Shown: positions 7,802 through 16,508, counted from the first letter of the stretch. The stretch: DNA of 64,000 nucleotides from Candidatus Uhrbacteria bacterium (GCA_030688135.1 JAUYIW010000067.1:29833-93832), one strand, 5' to 3'. Numbers and translations: made by a program. Notes: generated by a model not told the origin, from the sequence alone.

Positions 7802-9079
7802 ATGCCAAATTTCAAAATAGCATACGACTCTCTGCTCAGTCTTTCAAACCTTCAACTAAGGCAATATTCAGATTCAAAAATAGAACTTAAGCGATCGCTT
7901 GCTAGAACAAAGACATTACTAAAATTACTTGGAAGTCCCGAAGAGAAACTTAAATTTGTTCACATTACAGGAACAAGTGGTAAAGGATCCGTTGCAAATA
8001 TGATGCATCAAATTCTTGTAGCAGATGATCGCAAAGTTGGAACGTACACCTCGCCACATTTAACAAGTTACCTTGAGCGATTTCAGATTAACGACAAATT
8101 CATCGACCCAGAACTACTAGCCAGATGTATTCTCGATGTTATTAATGCTTACTCGCGCCTCCTTGGTAAAGGTGAAAGCGAATTATCATTTTTTGAACTC
8201 TCTACCGTTTTAGCTCTTTATGCGTTTCATGAAGCCGGTTGCAAATGGTGCGTATTGGAAGTTGGATGTGGCGGTCGATACGACGCAACAAATATAATCC
8301 CAACGCCAAAGATTGCAATAATTACAAACGTGGATAAAGACCACACAGAAATACTAGGTGATTCACTTTCAAAAATTGCTTACGAAAAAGCTGGCATAAT
8401 AAAAAATAAAGGCTTTGTTCTTTGTGGAGAATCAAGGCCTGCGCTACGTAAGATTTTCATGAAAGAAGCAATCCAAACTCAAGCAGCATTATTTTTTATC
8501 AATCAACCTACTTCTGAAATTATAGATGGTAAGTTCGGTCTACATCAGCAACACAATGCCGCGCTTGCCGAACGCGCTGCCTTTGAGCTTGGAGTTGACC
8601 CTCATGTGATAGCGTCCACGCTTAAGAACTTCAAAAAACCAGCATGCAGATTTGAAACAGTTCAAAATAATCCTTTGTTAATTCTTGACGGCGCTCATAG
8701 CCCGGCAAAAATTAAAGCCGCAGTACGAATGATCAAAAAACTAAATCAACCAGTGCATATTTTATTTGGTTGTACTGCTACAAAAGATGCACAAGAATTG
8801 ATAGATCAACTAAATGAAGTTGCAAAAACAATAACAACAACACGATTTACAACAACATTCCGAAAGGCTTCAAATCCGGCACGGCTTCTTTCTTTTGTAC
8901 AAAAAAGTAAACGGGCTGGATTTTTTCTAGATCCGCAAGAAGCGCTAGAGCACATTAGGAAACTCACAAAAAATGGTGAGGCTATTGTTGTAACCGGTTC
9001 ACTTTATCTTGCCGGAGAGCTCAGAGCCGAGTGGGTTTCTGAATCTGAGATCTTAAAAAAACGATCAAATAGCTTGTAA
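7802..9079 (+). CDS. folC: FolC-like Mur ligase family protein (folylpolyglutamate/dihydrofolate synthase type)
   Basis: The 425-residue protein belongs to the Mur ligase superfamily. It has the ATP-binding loop GTSGKGSVANMM at about 50-61, TSPHL, ERF, the VLEVGCGGRYDATN block, a KDHTEILG segment, and a C-terminal ligase domain with LDGAHSPAKI at about 290. GTSGKGSV and YTSPHL are the pattern of FolC rather than MurC-F. I chose the ATG at 7802 over the TTG five codons earlier. The enzyme normally adds glutamate to folates. Many CPR lack folate synthesis, so the true substrate is uncertain. Confidence 0.85.
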   Translation: MPNFKIAYDSLLSLSNLQLRQYSDSKIELKRSLARTKTLLKLLGSPEEKLKFVHITGTSGKGSVANMMHQILVADDRKVGTYTSPHLTSYLERFQINDKFIDPELLARCILDVINAYSRLLGKGESELSFFELSTVLALYAFHEAGCKWCVLEVGCGGRYDATNIIPTPKIAIITNVDKDHTEILGDSLSKIAYEKAGIIKNKGFVLCGESRPALRKIFMKEAIQTQAALFFINQPTSEIIDGKFGLHQQHNAALAERAAFELGVDPHVIASTLKNFKKPACRFETVQNNPLLILDGAHSPAKIKAAVRMIKKLNQPVHILFGCTATKDAQELIDQLNEVAKTITTTRFTTTFRKASNPARLLSFVQKSKRAGFFLDPQEALEHIRKLTKNGEAIVVTGSLYLAGELRAEWVSESEILKKRSNSL

Positions 9080-9109
9080 TCATAAGCGAACGCAATAATA
9101 AGTAAAATG

Positions 9110-9139
9110 CTCCCGACCAACGCGGGAGTATTGTTTTTT
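9110..9139 (+). terminator. Terminator after folC
   Basis: CTCCCG, loop, CGGGAG, then TATTGTTTTTT. A similar hairpin (CTCCCC...GCGGGAG then TTTTATTT) lies at 9257-9280, and the bases after each are also alike, so this segment appears duplicated. Confidence 0.7.
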
Positions 9140-9176
9140 ACATCCTCGAATGTGTATTGATTTATATTGTGTCCAC

Positions 9177-9193
9177 GCAACCCTAAGGGTTGC
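9177..9193. repeat. REP palindrome copy 1
   Basis: GCAACCCTAAGGGTTGC, a perfect palindromic arm pair, upstream of the tyrosine transposase. Confidence 0.85.
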
Positions 9194-9256
9194 GGTTGCG
9201 AATCACAATGTTATCAACACTTGACTTACTTGCTAAAAAATGCTAAAAATAAAGTA

Positions 9257-9280
9257 CTCCCCATTACTGCGGGAGTTTTA
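9257..9280 (+). terminator. Second copy of the CTCCC hairpin
   Basis: CTCCCC, loop, GCGGGAG, then TTTTATTT. Probably a duplicate of the terminator at 9110-9139. Confidence 0.5.
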
Positions 9281-9289
9281 TTTATGCAT

Positions 9290-9345
9290 TCTCGCATATG
9301 CAACCCTAAGGGTTGCATGCATACAACATACAAGAATATGCGAGA
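9290..9345 (+). promoter_or_regulatory. Nested hairpin over the transposase start codon
   Basis: TCTCGCATAT (9290-9299) pairs with ATATGCGAGA (9336-9345), enclosing REP copy 2. The ATG at 9338 sits in the right arm, so the hairpin could hide the start codon. Confidence 0.5.
9300..9316. repeat. REP palindrome copy 2
   Basis: GCAACCCTAAGGGTTGC, 22 bp before the transposase ATG. Confidence 0.85.
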
Positions 9346-9997
9346 GCTTTCGTTCTACAATTCCGGTTTTTTCCACGTCTATAACCGAGGTGTTGATAAA
9401 CGAGATACCTTTCTGAAAAAGATCGACTGGTTACGTTTTCTACAAATGATGGTGTCCGTTAATGACTCAGGAAATAAACGAAAGCGATTTCCTTTGAGAG
9501 ACAAAACGAACATAGTGCAGAGTGACGAACCTTACGTGCAAATACACTGCTATACGCTTATGCCAAATCATTTTCATATCTTGTTGGAGCAGCTTGTTGA
9601 AGATGGAATTTCAAAATTTATGGGTAGATTATCTAATGGCTATACAAAGTATTTCAATAAACGTAATAAACGCTCTGGTAGTCTATTCGAAAGTACATTT
9701 AAGGCAAGAGAAATCTGTGGTACTGCTGACCTTATTAATATATCCAGATATATTCATCTAAACCCACTTAGCGTGATTAGACCGAAATGGAAAATACAAG
9801 GAATCGTCAACTGGCACGATACATTGAATTTTTTAGAACAGTATCCATGGTCTAGCTACCAGTCATACATGGACATAAATAAGCAACCGTTTGTCGAATC
9901 AGATAGAATTATGAGCTGCTTTTCAGGTGCACAAGACTATAAGCAGTTTATGCAAGAGTGGACCCCCACAGACCCCAGAGACTTTGTGCAACCCTAA
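9338..9997 (+). CDS. REP-associated tyrosine transposase (RAYT, Y1/HUH family)
   Basis: The 219-residue protein has the family start FFHVYNRGVDKRDTF, the HUH metal-binding motif in MPNHFHILL, and the tyrosine helix GYTKYFNKRNKRSGSLFE. These are the signatures of single-strand-nicking TnpA_REP enzymes, which act on REP palindromes. Four copies of a 17-bp palindrome surround the gene, as expected for a RAYT with its REPs. The stop codon TAA lies inside REP copy 3. I chose the ATG at 9338 because RAYT proteins usually begin a few residues before FxHVYNRG. An ATG at 9317 is possible. The longer frame to 9167 translates REP DNA and is unlikely to be coding. Confidence 0.92.
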   Translation: MRELSFYNSGFFHVYNRGVDKRDTFLKKIDWLRFLQMMVSVNDSGNKRKRFPLRDKTNIVQSDEPYVQIHCYTLMPNHFHILLEQLVEDGISKFMGRLSNGYTKYFNKRNKRSGSLFESTFKAREICGTADLINISRYIHLNPLSVIRPKWKIQGIVNWHDTLNFLEQYPWSSYQSYMDINKQPFVESDRIMSCFSGAQDYKQFMQEWTPTDPRDFVQP

Positions 9998-10004
9998 GGG
10001 TTGC
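9988..10004. repeat. REP palindrome copy 3, containing the transposase stop
   Basis: GCAACCCTAAGGGTTGC. The TAA at its centre ends the transposase frame. Confidence 0.85.
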
Positions 10005-10044
10005 ACAACAGAAAACCAATCTTTACTGGTTAGTCATAGTGCGT

Positions 10045-10061
10045 GCAACCCTTAGGGTTGC
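10045..10061. repeat. REP palindrome copy 4
   Basis: GCAACCCTTAGGGTTGC, with one central base changed from copies 1-3. Confidence 0.85.
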
Positions 10062-10129
10062 ACATGAATGTTGCACTTGCTTAACGATGAGTATATATTT
10101 GACAACTTGCACCTATATACTGCATTATG

Positions 10130-10163
10130 CCCCGTAGAGAAACTTCGAAGTTCTTCTACGGGG
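10130..10163 (+). terminator. Large hairpin downstream of the RAYT unit
   Basis: CCCCGTAGA pairs with TCTACGGGG around a second inner stem (GAACTTC/GAAGTTC-like). There is no T-run directly after it, so it may be structural rather than a terminator. Confidence 0.4.
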
Positions 10164-10276
10164 TATGTGGGCATTGTCTCAGAAGTCTGAAAGTCTAAAG
10201 TCTGAAAGTCCCCAGTCCCCCGACCACTCCTGTTCCATCGTCAACGATCAATAGTCAATAGTTTCGCAATCCGCTT

Positions 10277-12556
10277 ATGACCAAACTACTCATTGTAGAG
10301 TCTCCAACAAAGGCCAAGACAATTAAGAAATTCCTCGGTAGTGAATACGAGGTTATTTCGTCTTATGGTCATATTCGTGATTTGCCCAAAAAAGAAATGG
10401 GAGTAGATATGGAGCATGGTTTTGCTCCTCAGTATGTTGTGCCAGACGATAAGAAACAACGTGTAAACGATCTCAAGCGCGCTGCAAAAACAGCAGATGA
10501 AATCTATCTGGCTACTGACGAAGACCGCGAAGGAGAAGCGATCGCATGGCATATTGCCGAGGTTCTTAAAATCGATCCAAAAAATGCTAAGAGAATTACT
10601 TTTCACGAAATTACAAAGCACGCAATCGAAGCAGCTCTAAAGGATGCTCGCAAACTCTCAATGGACCTAATAGACGCTCAGCAAGCAAGACGTATTCTTG
10701 ATCGTCTTGTTGGTTATGAGCTTTCACCATTTTTGTGGAAAAAAGTTCGTCGTGGACTTTCTGCAGGCCGTGTTCAGTCTGTTGCAATTCGCATTATTGT
10801 TGATCGCGAACGCGAACGTCAAGCATTTAAAACCGATGAGTATTGGACTATTGATGGTGAGTTTAAAAAAGATAGTGAAGCATTCGAAGGCAAGCTGTCT
10901 CAAATCGACGGAAAGAAACTTAAAAAACTTGCCATTAAAAATCAAGCGGAAGCTGCAAAAATTGTTGACGACCTAAAAGATGCTGAATATAAGATCGCAT
11001 CAGTTGAAAAAAAGCACGCAAGCAAAAAACCGCCAACGCCTATTACAACATCAACACTGCAACAAGAAGCAAACAACAAACTCGGATATGGCGCAAAGCA
11101 AACAATGACCATTGCGCAAAAACTGTACGAAACCGGTCGCATTACTTACATGCGAACCGACTCGTTAAACTTGGCTGAAAAATTCTTGGCTGAGGCTCAA
11201 GATTTTATTTCATCAAACTATGGACCGGATTATGCCAAGGGCTCACAAACTTATAAAACAAATAAAAAAGGAGCGCAAGAAGCTCATGAAGCAATAAGAC
11301 CTACCGACCCTTCTGCAACTCCTGAGTCACTAAAAGGTACAATTGAAGTTGGTCAGTGGAAACTTTACAACTTGATTTGGCGTCGCACGATGGCAAGTCA
11401 AATGCCTGCAGCAAAACTTGAACGCACAGGAATTGATATTAATGCAAAAAACTATACCTTCCGAGCAAGTGGAAGCATTATTGTTTTCGATGGTTTTATG
11501 AAGATTTACAGAAGTGCCAAAGAAAAGTTATTACCAGCTCTTACCGAAGGCGACAGTGTTGAAGCACAAAAAATAAATCCAGTTCAGCATTTTACAGAAC
11601 CGCCTGCAAGATATTCTGACGCAACGTTGGTTAAAACTCTTGAGGAACATGAAATCGGCAGACCTTCAACATACGCTCCAACAATTCACACAATTATTTC
11701 ACGCGGTTATATTGACAGGGATGACAATAAAAAACTATACCCTCTCGATATTGCAATGATTGTAAACGATCTTTTAGTTGAGCATTTTGAAAACATTGTA
11801 AACTTAGATTTTACAGCTAAGATGGAAAGAACGCTTGACGAAATAGCTGAAGGAAAAGTCGAATGGGTTCCAATGCTTGAAGCCTTTTACGTACCATTTC
11901 ATAAAAATCTGGAAGAAAAATCTGGTTCTTTAACGCGCGACGATGTTATGCCTGCGCGTGAGCTTGGCAAAGATCCAAAAACTGGAAAAATGATTTTTGT
12001 TCGCTCGGGAAGATTTGGTCCATATATTCAACTTGGTGACTGGAGTGAAGAAGATAGGAAAGAAAAAATCAATAAACCGAAAATGGTTTCTCTTACAAAA
12101 GAAATGAACCATGAAACCGTAACATTCGAAGACTCGCTTGAACTATTAAAACTTCCGCGTACGGTTGGCGCAATGCCTGATGGAGAAAAAATTACAGCGC
12201 AAATTGGACCATACGGACCATACCTAAAAGCAGGCAAAACCAATGCGTCAATTCCCGAAGGTGAAGACCTACTTACGGTTAGTGAAGAACGAGCGCGGGA
12301 AATCATTAAAGAGTCAGCTGAACTTAAAAAGCAACGCGACACTCCACTTGCTGAACTTGGAAAAGATCCAAACTCAAACGGAGATATAGTAATTAAAACC
12401 GGACGATACGGACCATACGTTACCGATGGTAAAACAAATGTATCTATAAAAAAAGATGTTGAGCCAAGCTCGATTACCTCTGAAGTGGCAATCGAAATGC
12501 TAGAGAATAAAAGAAAAAACCCAGGCAGAGGACGTTGGGGAAAAAAGAAAGAGTAA
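10277..12556 (+). CDS. topA: DNA topoisomerase I (type IA)
   Basis: The 759-residue enzyme relaxes negative supercoils. The N-terminal TOPRIM domain has LLIVESPTKAKTI, then SYGHIRDLP and TDEDREGEAIAWH with the acidic metal ligands. The gate domain follows, with the catalytic tyrosine in GRITYMRTDS at about residue 291 and HEAIRPT at about 340. The C-terminus (about 580-759) has repeated LGKDP...GRFGPY/GRYGPYV modules, without the four-cysteine zinc fingers of the E. coli enzyme. That zinc-less tail is common in reduced genomes. A terminator follows. Confidence 0.96.
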   Translation: MTKLLIVESPTKAKTIKKFLGSEYEVISSYGHIRDLPKKEMGVDMEHGFAPQYVVPDDKKQRVNDLKRAAKTADEIYLATDEDREGEAIAWHIAEVLKIDPKNAKRITFHEITKHAIEAALKDARKLSMDLIDAQQARRILDRLVGYELSPFLWKKVRRGLSAGRVQSVAIRIIVDRERERQAFKTDEYWTIDGEFKKDSEAFEGKLSQIDGKKLKKLAIKNQAEAAKIVDDLKDAEYKIASVEKKHASKKPPTPITTSTLQQEANNKLGYGAKQTMTIAQKLYETGRITYMRTDSLNLAEKFLAEAQDFISSNYGPDYAKGSQTYKTNKKGAQEAHEAIRPTDPSATPESLKGTIEVGQWKLYNLIWRRTMASQMPAAKLERTGIDINAKNYTFRASGSIIVFDGFMKIYRSAKEKLLPALTEGDSVEAQKINPVQHFTEPPARYSDATLVKTLEEHEIGRPSTYAPTIHTIISRGYIDRDDNKKLYPLDIAMIVNDLLVEHFENIVNLDFTAKMERTLDEIAEGKVEWVPMLEAFYVPFHKNLEEKSGSLTRDDVMPARELGKDPKTGKMIFVRSGRFGPYIQLGDWSEEDRKEKINKPKMVSLTKEMNHETVTFEDSLELLKLPRTVGAMPDGEKITAQIGPYGPYLKAGKTNASIPEGEDLLTVSEERAREIIKESAELKKQRDTPLAELGKDPNSNGDIVIKTGRYGPYVTDGKTNVSIKKDVEPSSITSEVAIEMLENKRKNPGRGRWGKKKE

Positions 12557-12560
12557 AAGA

Positions 12561-12601
12561 ATAAACCGCCAATTTTACTTGGCGGTTTATTCTTATTTTT
12601 T
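12561..12601 (+). terminator. Terminator of topA
   Basis: ATAAACCGCC, loop, GGCGGTTTAT, then TCTTATTTTT: a 10-bp perfect stem. Confidence 0.85.
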
Positions 12602-12613
12602 ACCCGGTGGTTT

Positions 12614-13710
12614 ATAATTTGGAGTTAATAGACATTTAAAGTTGGTGAATATCCCGTTTCTCTTCTAACTTTAGCGATAATCTGGAATACTTACGGTCGT
12701 ATGATCATAAGTGGACCAAAAAAGAGATGCTCGATGTGCTCTAAAACCATGCAGCGATGGGGTCGACATCCGTCTGGTAAACAACGCTGGAGGTGTAAGA
12801 ATTGTGAGAGTTCAAGTATCCGTAGTCGCAAAGACAACCGCCACAAAAAGCGGTTGTCTTTGTTTGTGCGCTGGCTCACCAGTAAGGCGGCGTTGGATGA
12901 CTTGGTAACACAAGAAGGCATCACGTTGAGAACCATGACGAGATGGTTTACTCCATTTTGGGATCACCCACCACAACCAGACATTCAGATAGGTGTGAGG
13001 GTTCTGGTTCTCGACGGAACGTCTGTGATGAAACGAGTGTGTATGCTCCTCATTGGAGGTGATGCAGACAACGGTCGACCTGTTTCATGGATGGATTGTC
13101 CTCGAGAGTGTTACGACTCCTGGGTCGTGTTCTTGAGAGATCTTTCTTGGAGAGGCATGATCCCTGAAGTGGTCGTCTGTGACGCACAGCGTGGCCTTTT
13201 AAAGGCTATTCGTGAAATATGGCCTCAAGTGAAGGTTCAGAGATGTCTGATCCATATCGTGAGACAAGCCTGTACTTGGTTGACTAGAAACCCTAAGACC
13301 AAAGCTGGTCGAGAGCTTCTTGCCCTGGTTAAAGAACTGCCTCGTCTCCAGACCAAGCGACAGAAACGTCGGTGGGTCAGGAATTTTTGGAGATGGTATA
13401 GACGACACGAGGCGTTTCTCAAAGAACGTAGCTACAGCCCTTCCGGAAAGTGGTGGTATACCCACCGACGGTTACGAGGCACTCGCTCACTTCTCAAAAA
13501 CGCCCTGCCTGACTTGTTTCGGTTTGTGACAGACCCATCCATACCAAAAACCTCCAACCATGTGGAAGGAGGTTTAAATGCTCGACTTAAGGAACTATTC
13601 CGCTGTCATCGAGGCTTTTCACTTCAAAGGAAACTTATTCTTGCTGCCTGGTATCTAGCATTGAGACAGGGTCAAAAACCAACTTTAAATGTCTATTAGC
13701 TCATAATTTG
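12614..13710. mobile_element. Complete IS256/IS1249-like insertion sequence with 8-bp target duplication
   Basis: The element proper runs 12622-13702. Its terminal inverted repeats (12622-12646 and 13678-13702) match over 25 bp with one mismatch; the core is TAATAGACATTTAAAGTTGG. The direct repeat ATAATTTG flanks it at 12614-12621 and 13703-13710, a perfect 8-bp target duplication as made by IS256-type transposases. The single transposase gene fills the element, and its stop lies in the right inverted repeat. An intact gene, nearly perfect ends and a perfect duplication argue for a recent insertion. Confidence 0.95.
12701..13699 (+). CDS. IS256-family (IS1249-like) DDE transposase
   Basis: The 332-residue protein has an N-terminal zinc ribbon (Cys10, Cys13, Cys32, Cys35, with SGKQRWRCKNC). 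A RNase H-like catalytic core follows, with candidate DDE residues Asp103 (VLDGT), Asp159 (VVCDAQRGLLKA) and Glu287 (NHVEGGLNARLKE), plus the RCLIHIVRQ segment (C-x-x-H) typical of IS256/Mutator enzymes. The gene appears intact. GC is about 52% at 13021-13080, higher than the host genes, consistent with recent arrival. No clear ribosome binding site precedes the ATG. Confidence 0.92.
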   Translation: MIISGPKKRCSMCSKTMQRWGRHPSGKQRWRCKNCESSSIRSRKDNRHKKRLSLFVRWLTSKAALDDLVTQEGITLRTMTRWFTPFWDHPPQPDIQIGVRVLVLDGTSVMKRVCMLLIGGDADNGRPVSWMDCPRECYDSWVVFLRDLSWRGMIPEVVVCDAQRGLLKAIREIWPQVKVQRCLIHIVRQACTWLTRNPKTKAGRELLALVKELPRLQTKRQKRRWVRNFWRWYRRHEAFLKERSYSPSGKWWYTHRRLRGTRSLLKNALPDLFRFVTDPSIPKTSNHVEGGLNARLKELFRCHRGFSLQRKLILAAWYLALRQGQKPTLNVY

Positions 13711-13770
13711 TAATAGTTAAGCTAATCGTTAACCGAAGACTCGCCGCCTTTCCGAGCAATCACCCAATTA

Positions 13771-13803
13771 AAATATTTTCGAAACCGGGTTTCGAAAATA
13801 TTT
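13771..13803. terminator. Long perfect hairpin beyond the Ala-rich gene
   Basis: AAATATTTTCGAAACC pairs with its exact complement around a GG dinucleotide. On the minus strand it is followed by TTTTAATT, so it may end the gene at 13818. Confidence 0.6.
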
Positions 13804-13817
13804 GGGCATTAGGCGGT

Positions 13818-14390
13818 TTATTTCTTTCCTTGAGTCTTCTTGGACTCTTCCCCACGTAAATTTAATGGATCCATTCTCTTTACAAATCCTCCCCATGGAT
13901 CACCAATAATGTTATTGAACCATTTTGCCGCACCCCAAACCTTTTGAAAAGCAATAACCCCAACAAGCGTAGCGCCTGCCGCAAAACCACCAACAACCCC
14001 CAAAGGCTTTGCTACTTTTCTTGCGCCATATTTAACCGGCGTCTCCACCATTAGTTTTGTACCACGCGCAGCACTACCAACAACATCCATGGCCTCAGCT
14101 CCAACATTACCTGCCTTATCGAGCACGTCAACAACATTCTCTGCAAACTGAGCCTGTTCGGGATGTGCCGCTCCGTATTCAGATGTCTTCTCCCCCGCAG
14201 CTTCGAGCGCTGCATCGCGAGCCCTAGCCGCGGCTTCAAGCGCTTTTTCCTTCACCTTACCAGCCTCTACTGCTAATTCACGAGCGGCTTGTTTAGTATC
14301 ATATTTTGCAATATCCAATGTTGACGCCACTGTTTTCTCAATGGTGCTTGAATCTAAATTTGGCCTTGTTTCCGGTGATCCTGGAGTCAT
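13818..14390 (-). CDS. Alanine-rich protein of unknown function with a hydrophobic segment
   Basis: The 190-residue protein has a polar start, then a long alanine/lysine/glutamate-rich amphipathic region at about 30-100 (AKYDTKQAARELAVEAGK; EKALEAAARARDAALEAA), and one hydrophobic, glycine-rich stretch at about 133-155 (GVVGGFAAGATLVGVIAF). The C-terminus is basic. The helix pattern resembles coiled-coil or LEA/apolipophorin-like proteins, but I cannot assign a family. It diverges from relA/spoT across a 101-bp spacer. Confidence 0.7.
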   Translation of the reverse strand: MTPGSPETRPNLDSSTIEKTVASTLDIAKYDTKQAARELAVEAGKVKEKALEAAARARDAALEAAGEKTSEYGAAHPEQAQFAENVVDVLDKAGNVGAEAMDVVGSAARGTKLMVETPVKYGARKVAKPLGVVGGFAAGATLVGVIAFQKVWGAAKWFNNIIGDPWGGFVKRMDPLNLRGEESKKTQGKK

Positions 14391-14405
14391 ATGTATATAT
14401 ACTAC

Positions 14406-14426
14406 CTAAATCCTTGCATTTAGGCA
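14406..14426. promoter_or_regulatory. Small hairpin in the divergent spacer before relA/spoT
   Basis: CCTAAAT, CCTTGC loop, ATTTAGG: a perfect 7-bp stem about 65-85 bases before the relA/spoT ATG. A TACTCTATATATA stretch just after it could supply a -10 box. Confidence 0.35.
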
Positions 14427-14491
14427 AAAAAATGCTACTCTATATATACGCCACATTATTTAATATGCTAGAGTTGGCCTTTTTGTAAACT

Positions 14492-15979
14492 ATGGCAAAC
14501 GTAAGATCAGCAAAAACTCAATTTTCTATTCTAAAAGCAAAGCTTCCTAGCGACAGATATAGCGAGGAGGAGGTTGAGGTTATAAAACACGCGCACGAAG
14601 TTGCAAAGCAAGCGCACGAAGGCCAGACTCGCCTTACTGGTGCGCCATATTTTGAGCATGCTTTTGGAACTGCCATGAAACTAGTTGATATGCAATTGCC
14701 ATTCGAGGTTATTGCAGCCGGTCTTTTGCATGATGTGCTAGAAGACGCTGATATTAGTGAAGAGGAGATGAAAAAAGAGTTCGGCGAAGATATTACGAAT
14801 TTAGTTAAAGGTGTTACAAAACTTGGACGAGTTCAGTACAGAGGGCTTGAGCGCTATGCCGAAAATCTACGTAAGATGTTTATTGCAATGGCTAAAGATG
14901 TCCGTGTAATCTTTATTAAGTTTGCAGACCGTATGCACAATATGGAAACGCTTTATGTGTTGCCAGAACAAAAACGTAAACGAATTTCAAAAGAAGTTAT
15001 GGAGATTTATGCTCCAATTGCCAACCGTCTTGGAATGGGAGAATATCGAGGACTATTTGAAGACTATGCTTTTAAATACCTGAATCCTAAGGAGTATAAC
15101 TGGACTAAGCACTTACTTGAACAACGAGTTACAAAATTTGGTCCAGCAATGAAGCAATCTCAAAAAGAAACCTTGGAAGCGCTCGAGGAAAATAAAATCT
15201 ACCCTAATTCTCTTCATGGAAGAATTAAATACTGTCACAGCCTTTTTAGAAAACTCCAGCGCTATGACAATGACATCAATAAAGTATATGACATCGTTGC
15301 AATCCGCGTGATTGTAGACGACGTTACTGACTGCTACGCGGCGCTTGGAATTATTCACGGCCTTTATACCCCGCTTGCTGGCAGGATTAAAGATTATATT
15401 TCTAGGCCAAAACCAAATGGATATAAGTCTTTGCATACTACTGTGTTTAGTGAAGATGGTTCAATTTTAGAATTCCAAATCCGCACACTTGAAATGCACG
15501 AGGAAGCGGAATACGGTGTGGCTGCTCATTGGCGATACAAAGAAGGACGAAAATTGCGTGAACGAAAAGTGAAATGGATGGAAGAATTAACCGAAATTCA
15601 AAAAGAAATTAGCGAAGGCGATCCGTTGGCAAAGATCGATGAACTTAAGCTAGATATGTTTAAGAATCGTATTTTTGTATTTTCGCCTAACGGTGATGTT
15701 TTTGATTTACCCGAAGCCTCTACCCCTGTGGATTTTGCATATGCCGTCCACACCGATGTAGGAAATAAAGCATCGAGCGCTAAGGTGAATCATCAAATGG
15801 CAAACCTAGATGCTGTATTGAAATCTGGTGATATGGTTGAAATTACGGTTGATAAAAATCGAAAAACTCCAAACCCGGATTGGTTAAAATTTGTAAAAAC
15901 CTCTCACGCCAGAAGCAAAATTAAAGAAGCTATAAAACGAAATCGAAAGTCATTTTTTGGAACGTTGATGAATCGATAG
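14492..15979 (+). CDS. RelA/SpoT (p)ppGpp synthetase/hydrolase without the C-terminal ACT region
   Basis: The 495-residue protein has an HD hydrolase domain (His80-Asp81 in LLHDVLED; His57 in FEHA), a synthetase domain at about 230-345 (YDIVAIRVIVDD; RIKDYISRPKPNGYKSLHT; EFQIRT), and a TGS domain at about 385-445 (NRIFVFSPNGDVFDLP). Full-length Rel enzymes of about 700-750 residues continue with helical, zinc-finger and ACT domains that regulate ribosome sensing. This one stops after TGS. Both catalytic sites look intact, so it is probably bifunctional but regulated differently. The length suggests a genuine short form, with no frameshift visible after the stop. Confidence 0.93.
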   Translation: MANVRSAKTQFSILKAKLPSDRYSEEEVEVIKHAHEVAKQAHEGQTRLTGAPYFEHAFGTAMKLVDMQLPFEVIAAGLLHDVLEDADISEEEMKKEFGEDITNLVKGVTKLGRVQYRGLERYAENLRKMFIAMAKDVRVIFIKFADRMHNMETLYVLPEQKRKRISKEVMEIYAPIANRLGMGEYRGLFEDYAFKYLNPKEYNWTKHLLEQRVTKFGPAMKQSQKETLEALEENKIYPNSLHGRIKYCHSLFRKLQRYDNDINKVYDIVAIRVIVDDVTDCYAALGIIHGLYTPLAGRIKDYISRPKPNGYKSLHTTVFSEDGSILEFQIRTLEMHEEAEYGVAAHWRYKEGRKLRERKVKWMEELTEIQKEISEGDPLAKIDELKLDMFKNRIFVFSPNGDVFDLPEASTPVDFAYAVHTDVGNKASSAKVNHQMANLDAVLKSGDMVEITVDKNRKTPNPDWLKFVKTSHARSKIKEAIKRNRKSFFGTLMNR

Positions 15980-16191
15980 AAGAACATTCAAAATGTTAAA
16001 GTCGATCAGATTAATTTTGACGATTAAAATAGAATCACCAGACCCGCCTTGTCATTACGAAGAGGCCGTTTTTCGTGACGAAGTAATCTATCTTTTCTGC
16101 CATCCTGAGGAGCTCGTAATGGATCATACGCAATTTGGGTGGAGAATGCATAGAGGCCAAAGGTTAGCTCAACCGGTAAAAACAGCGAATC

Positions 16192-16453
16192 TCTTGCTTT
16201 CTACCATCTCGAACCCGACTTAACTTTCTGCTGTCGGGCGAGAGATCTTTCGAACCCCACCATCTCGAGGAGCTTGCAATCCACGACGAGAGATCTTTCG
16301 AACCCCACCATCTCGAGGAGCTTGCAATCCACGACGAGAGATCTTTCGCGGTTCGTTGAGATCTCCGAAAGATTTCTCCTCGCGACCTACAGACTCGTCG
16401 AAATGGTAACTTTCCACTTATTAAATAGATCAAACAAATCCTAACCTGGCAGA
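16192..16453 (+). repeat. Dispersed repeat, inverted copy of 63787-64000
   Basis: The reverse complement of this segment matches the right edge of the window almost base for base, from TCTGCCAGG through TAGGATTTGTTTGATC, ACCATTTCGACGAGTCTGTA and CGACAGCAGAAAGT to AGCAAGA. The copies differ by scattered substitutions and one extra 48-bp unit here. Confidence 0.9.
16240..16335 (+). repeat. 48-bp tandem repeat, two full units
   Basis: Units start at 16240 and 16288, each opening GAGAGATCTTTCGAACCCC. A third start at 16336 diverges after about 13 bases. The right-edge copy at 63.8-64.0 kb has a single unit. Confidence 0.9.
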
Positions 16454-16508
16454 TTGGACGAGTCCTCCACCCAAATTGCGTATGACCCCTAGTAATCTGC
16501 GACGAATG

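Noticed and set aside
9167..9337. Upstream extension of the RAYT frame
   Set aside because: It translates REP palindromes and terminators (NPKG repeats) and precedes the usual family start.
16164..16433. Minus-strand frame over the repeat, with a duplicated SSWIASSSRWWGSKDL peptide
   Set aside because: It translates the 48-bp tandem repeat. The same frame reappears at the right edge because the DNA repeat is shared, not because the protein is conserved.
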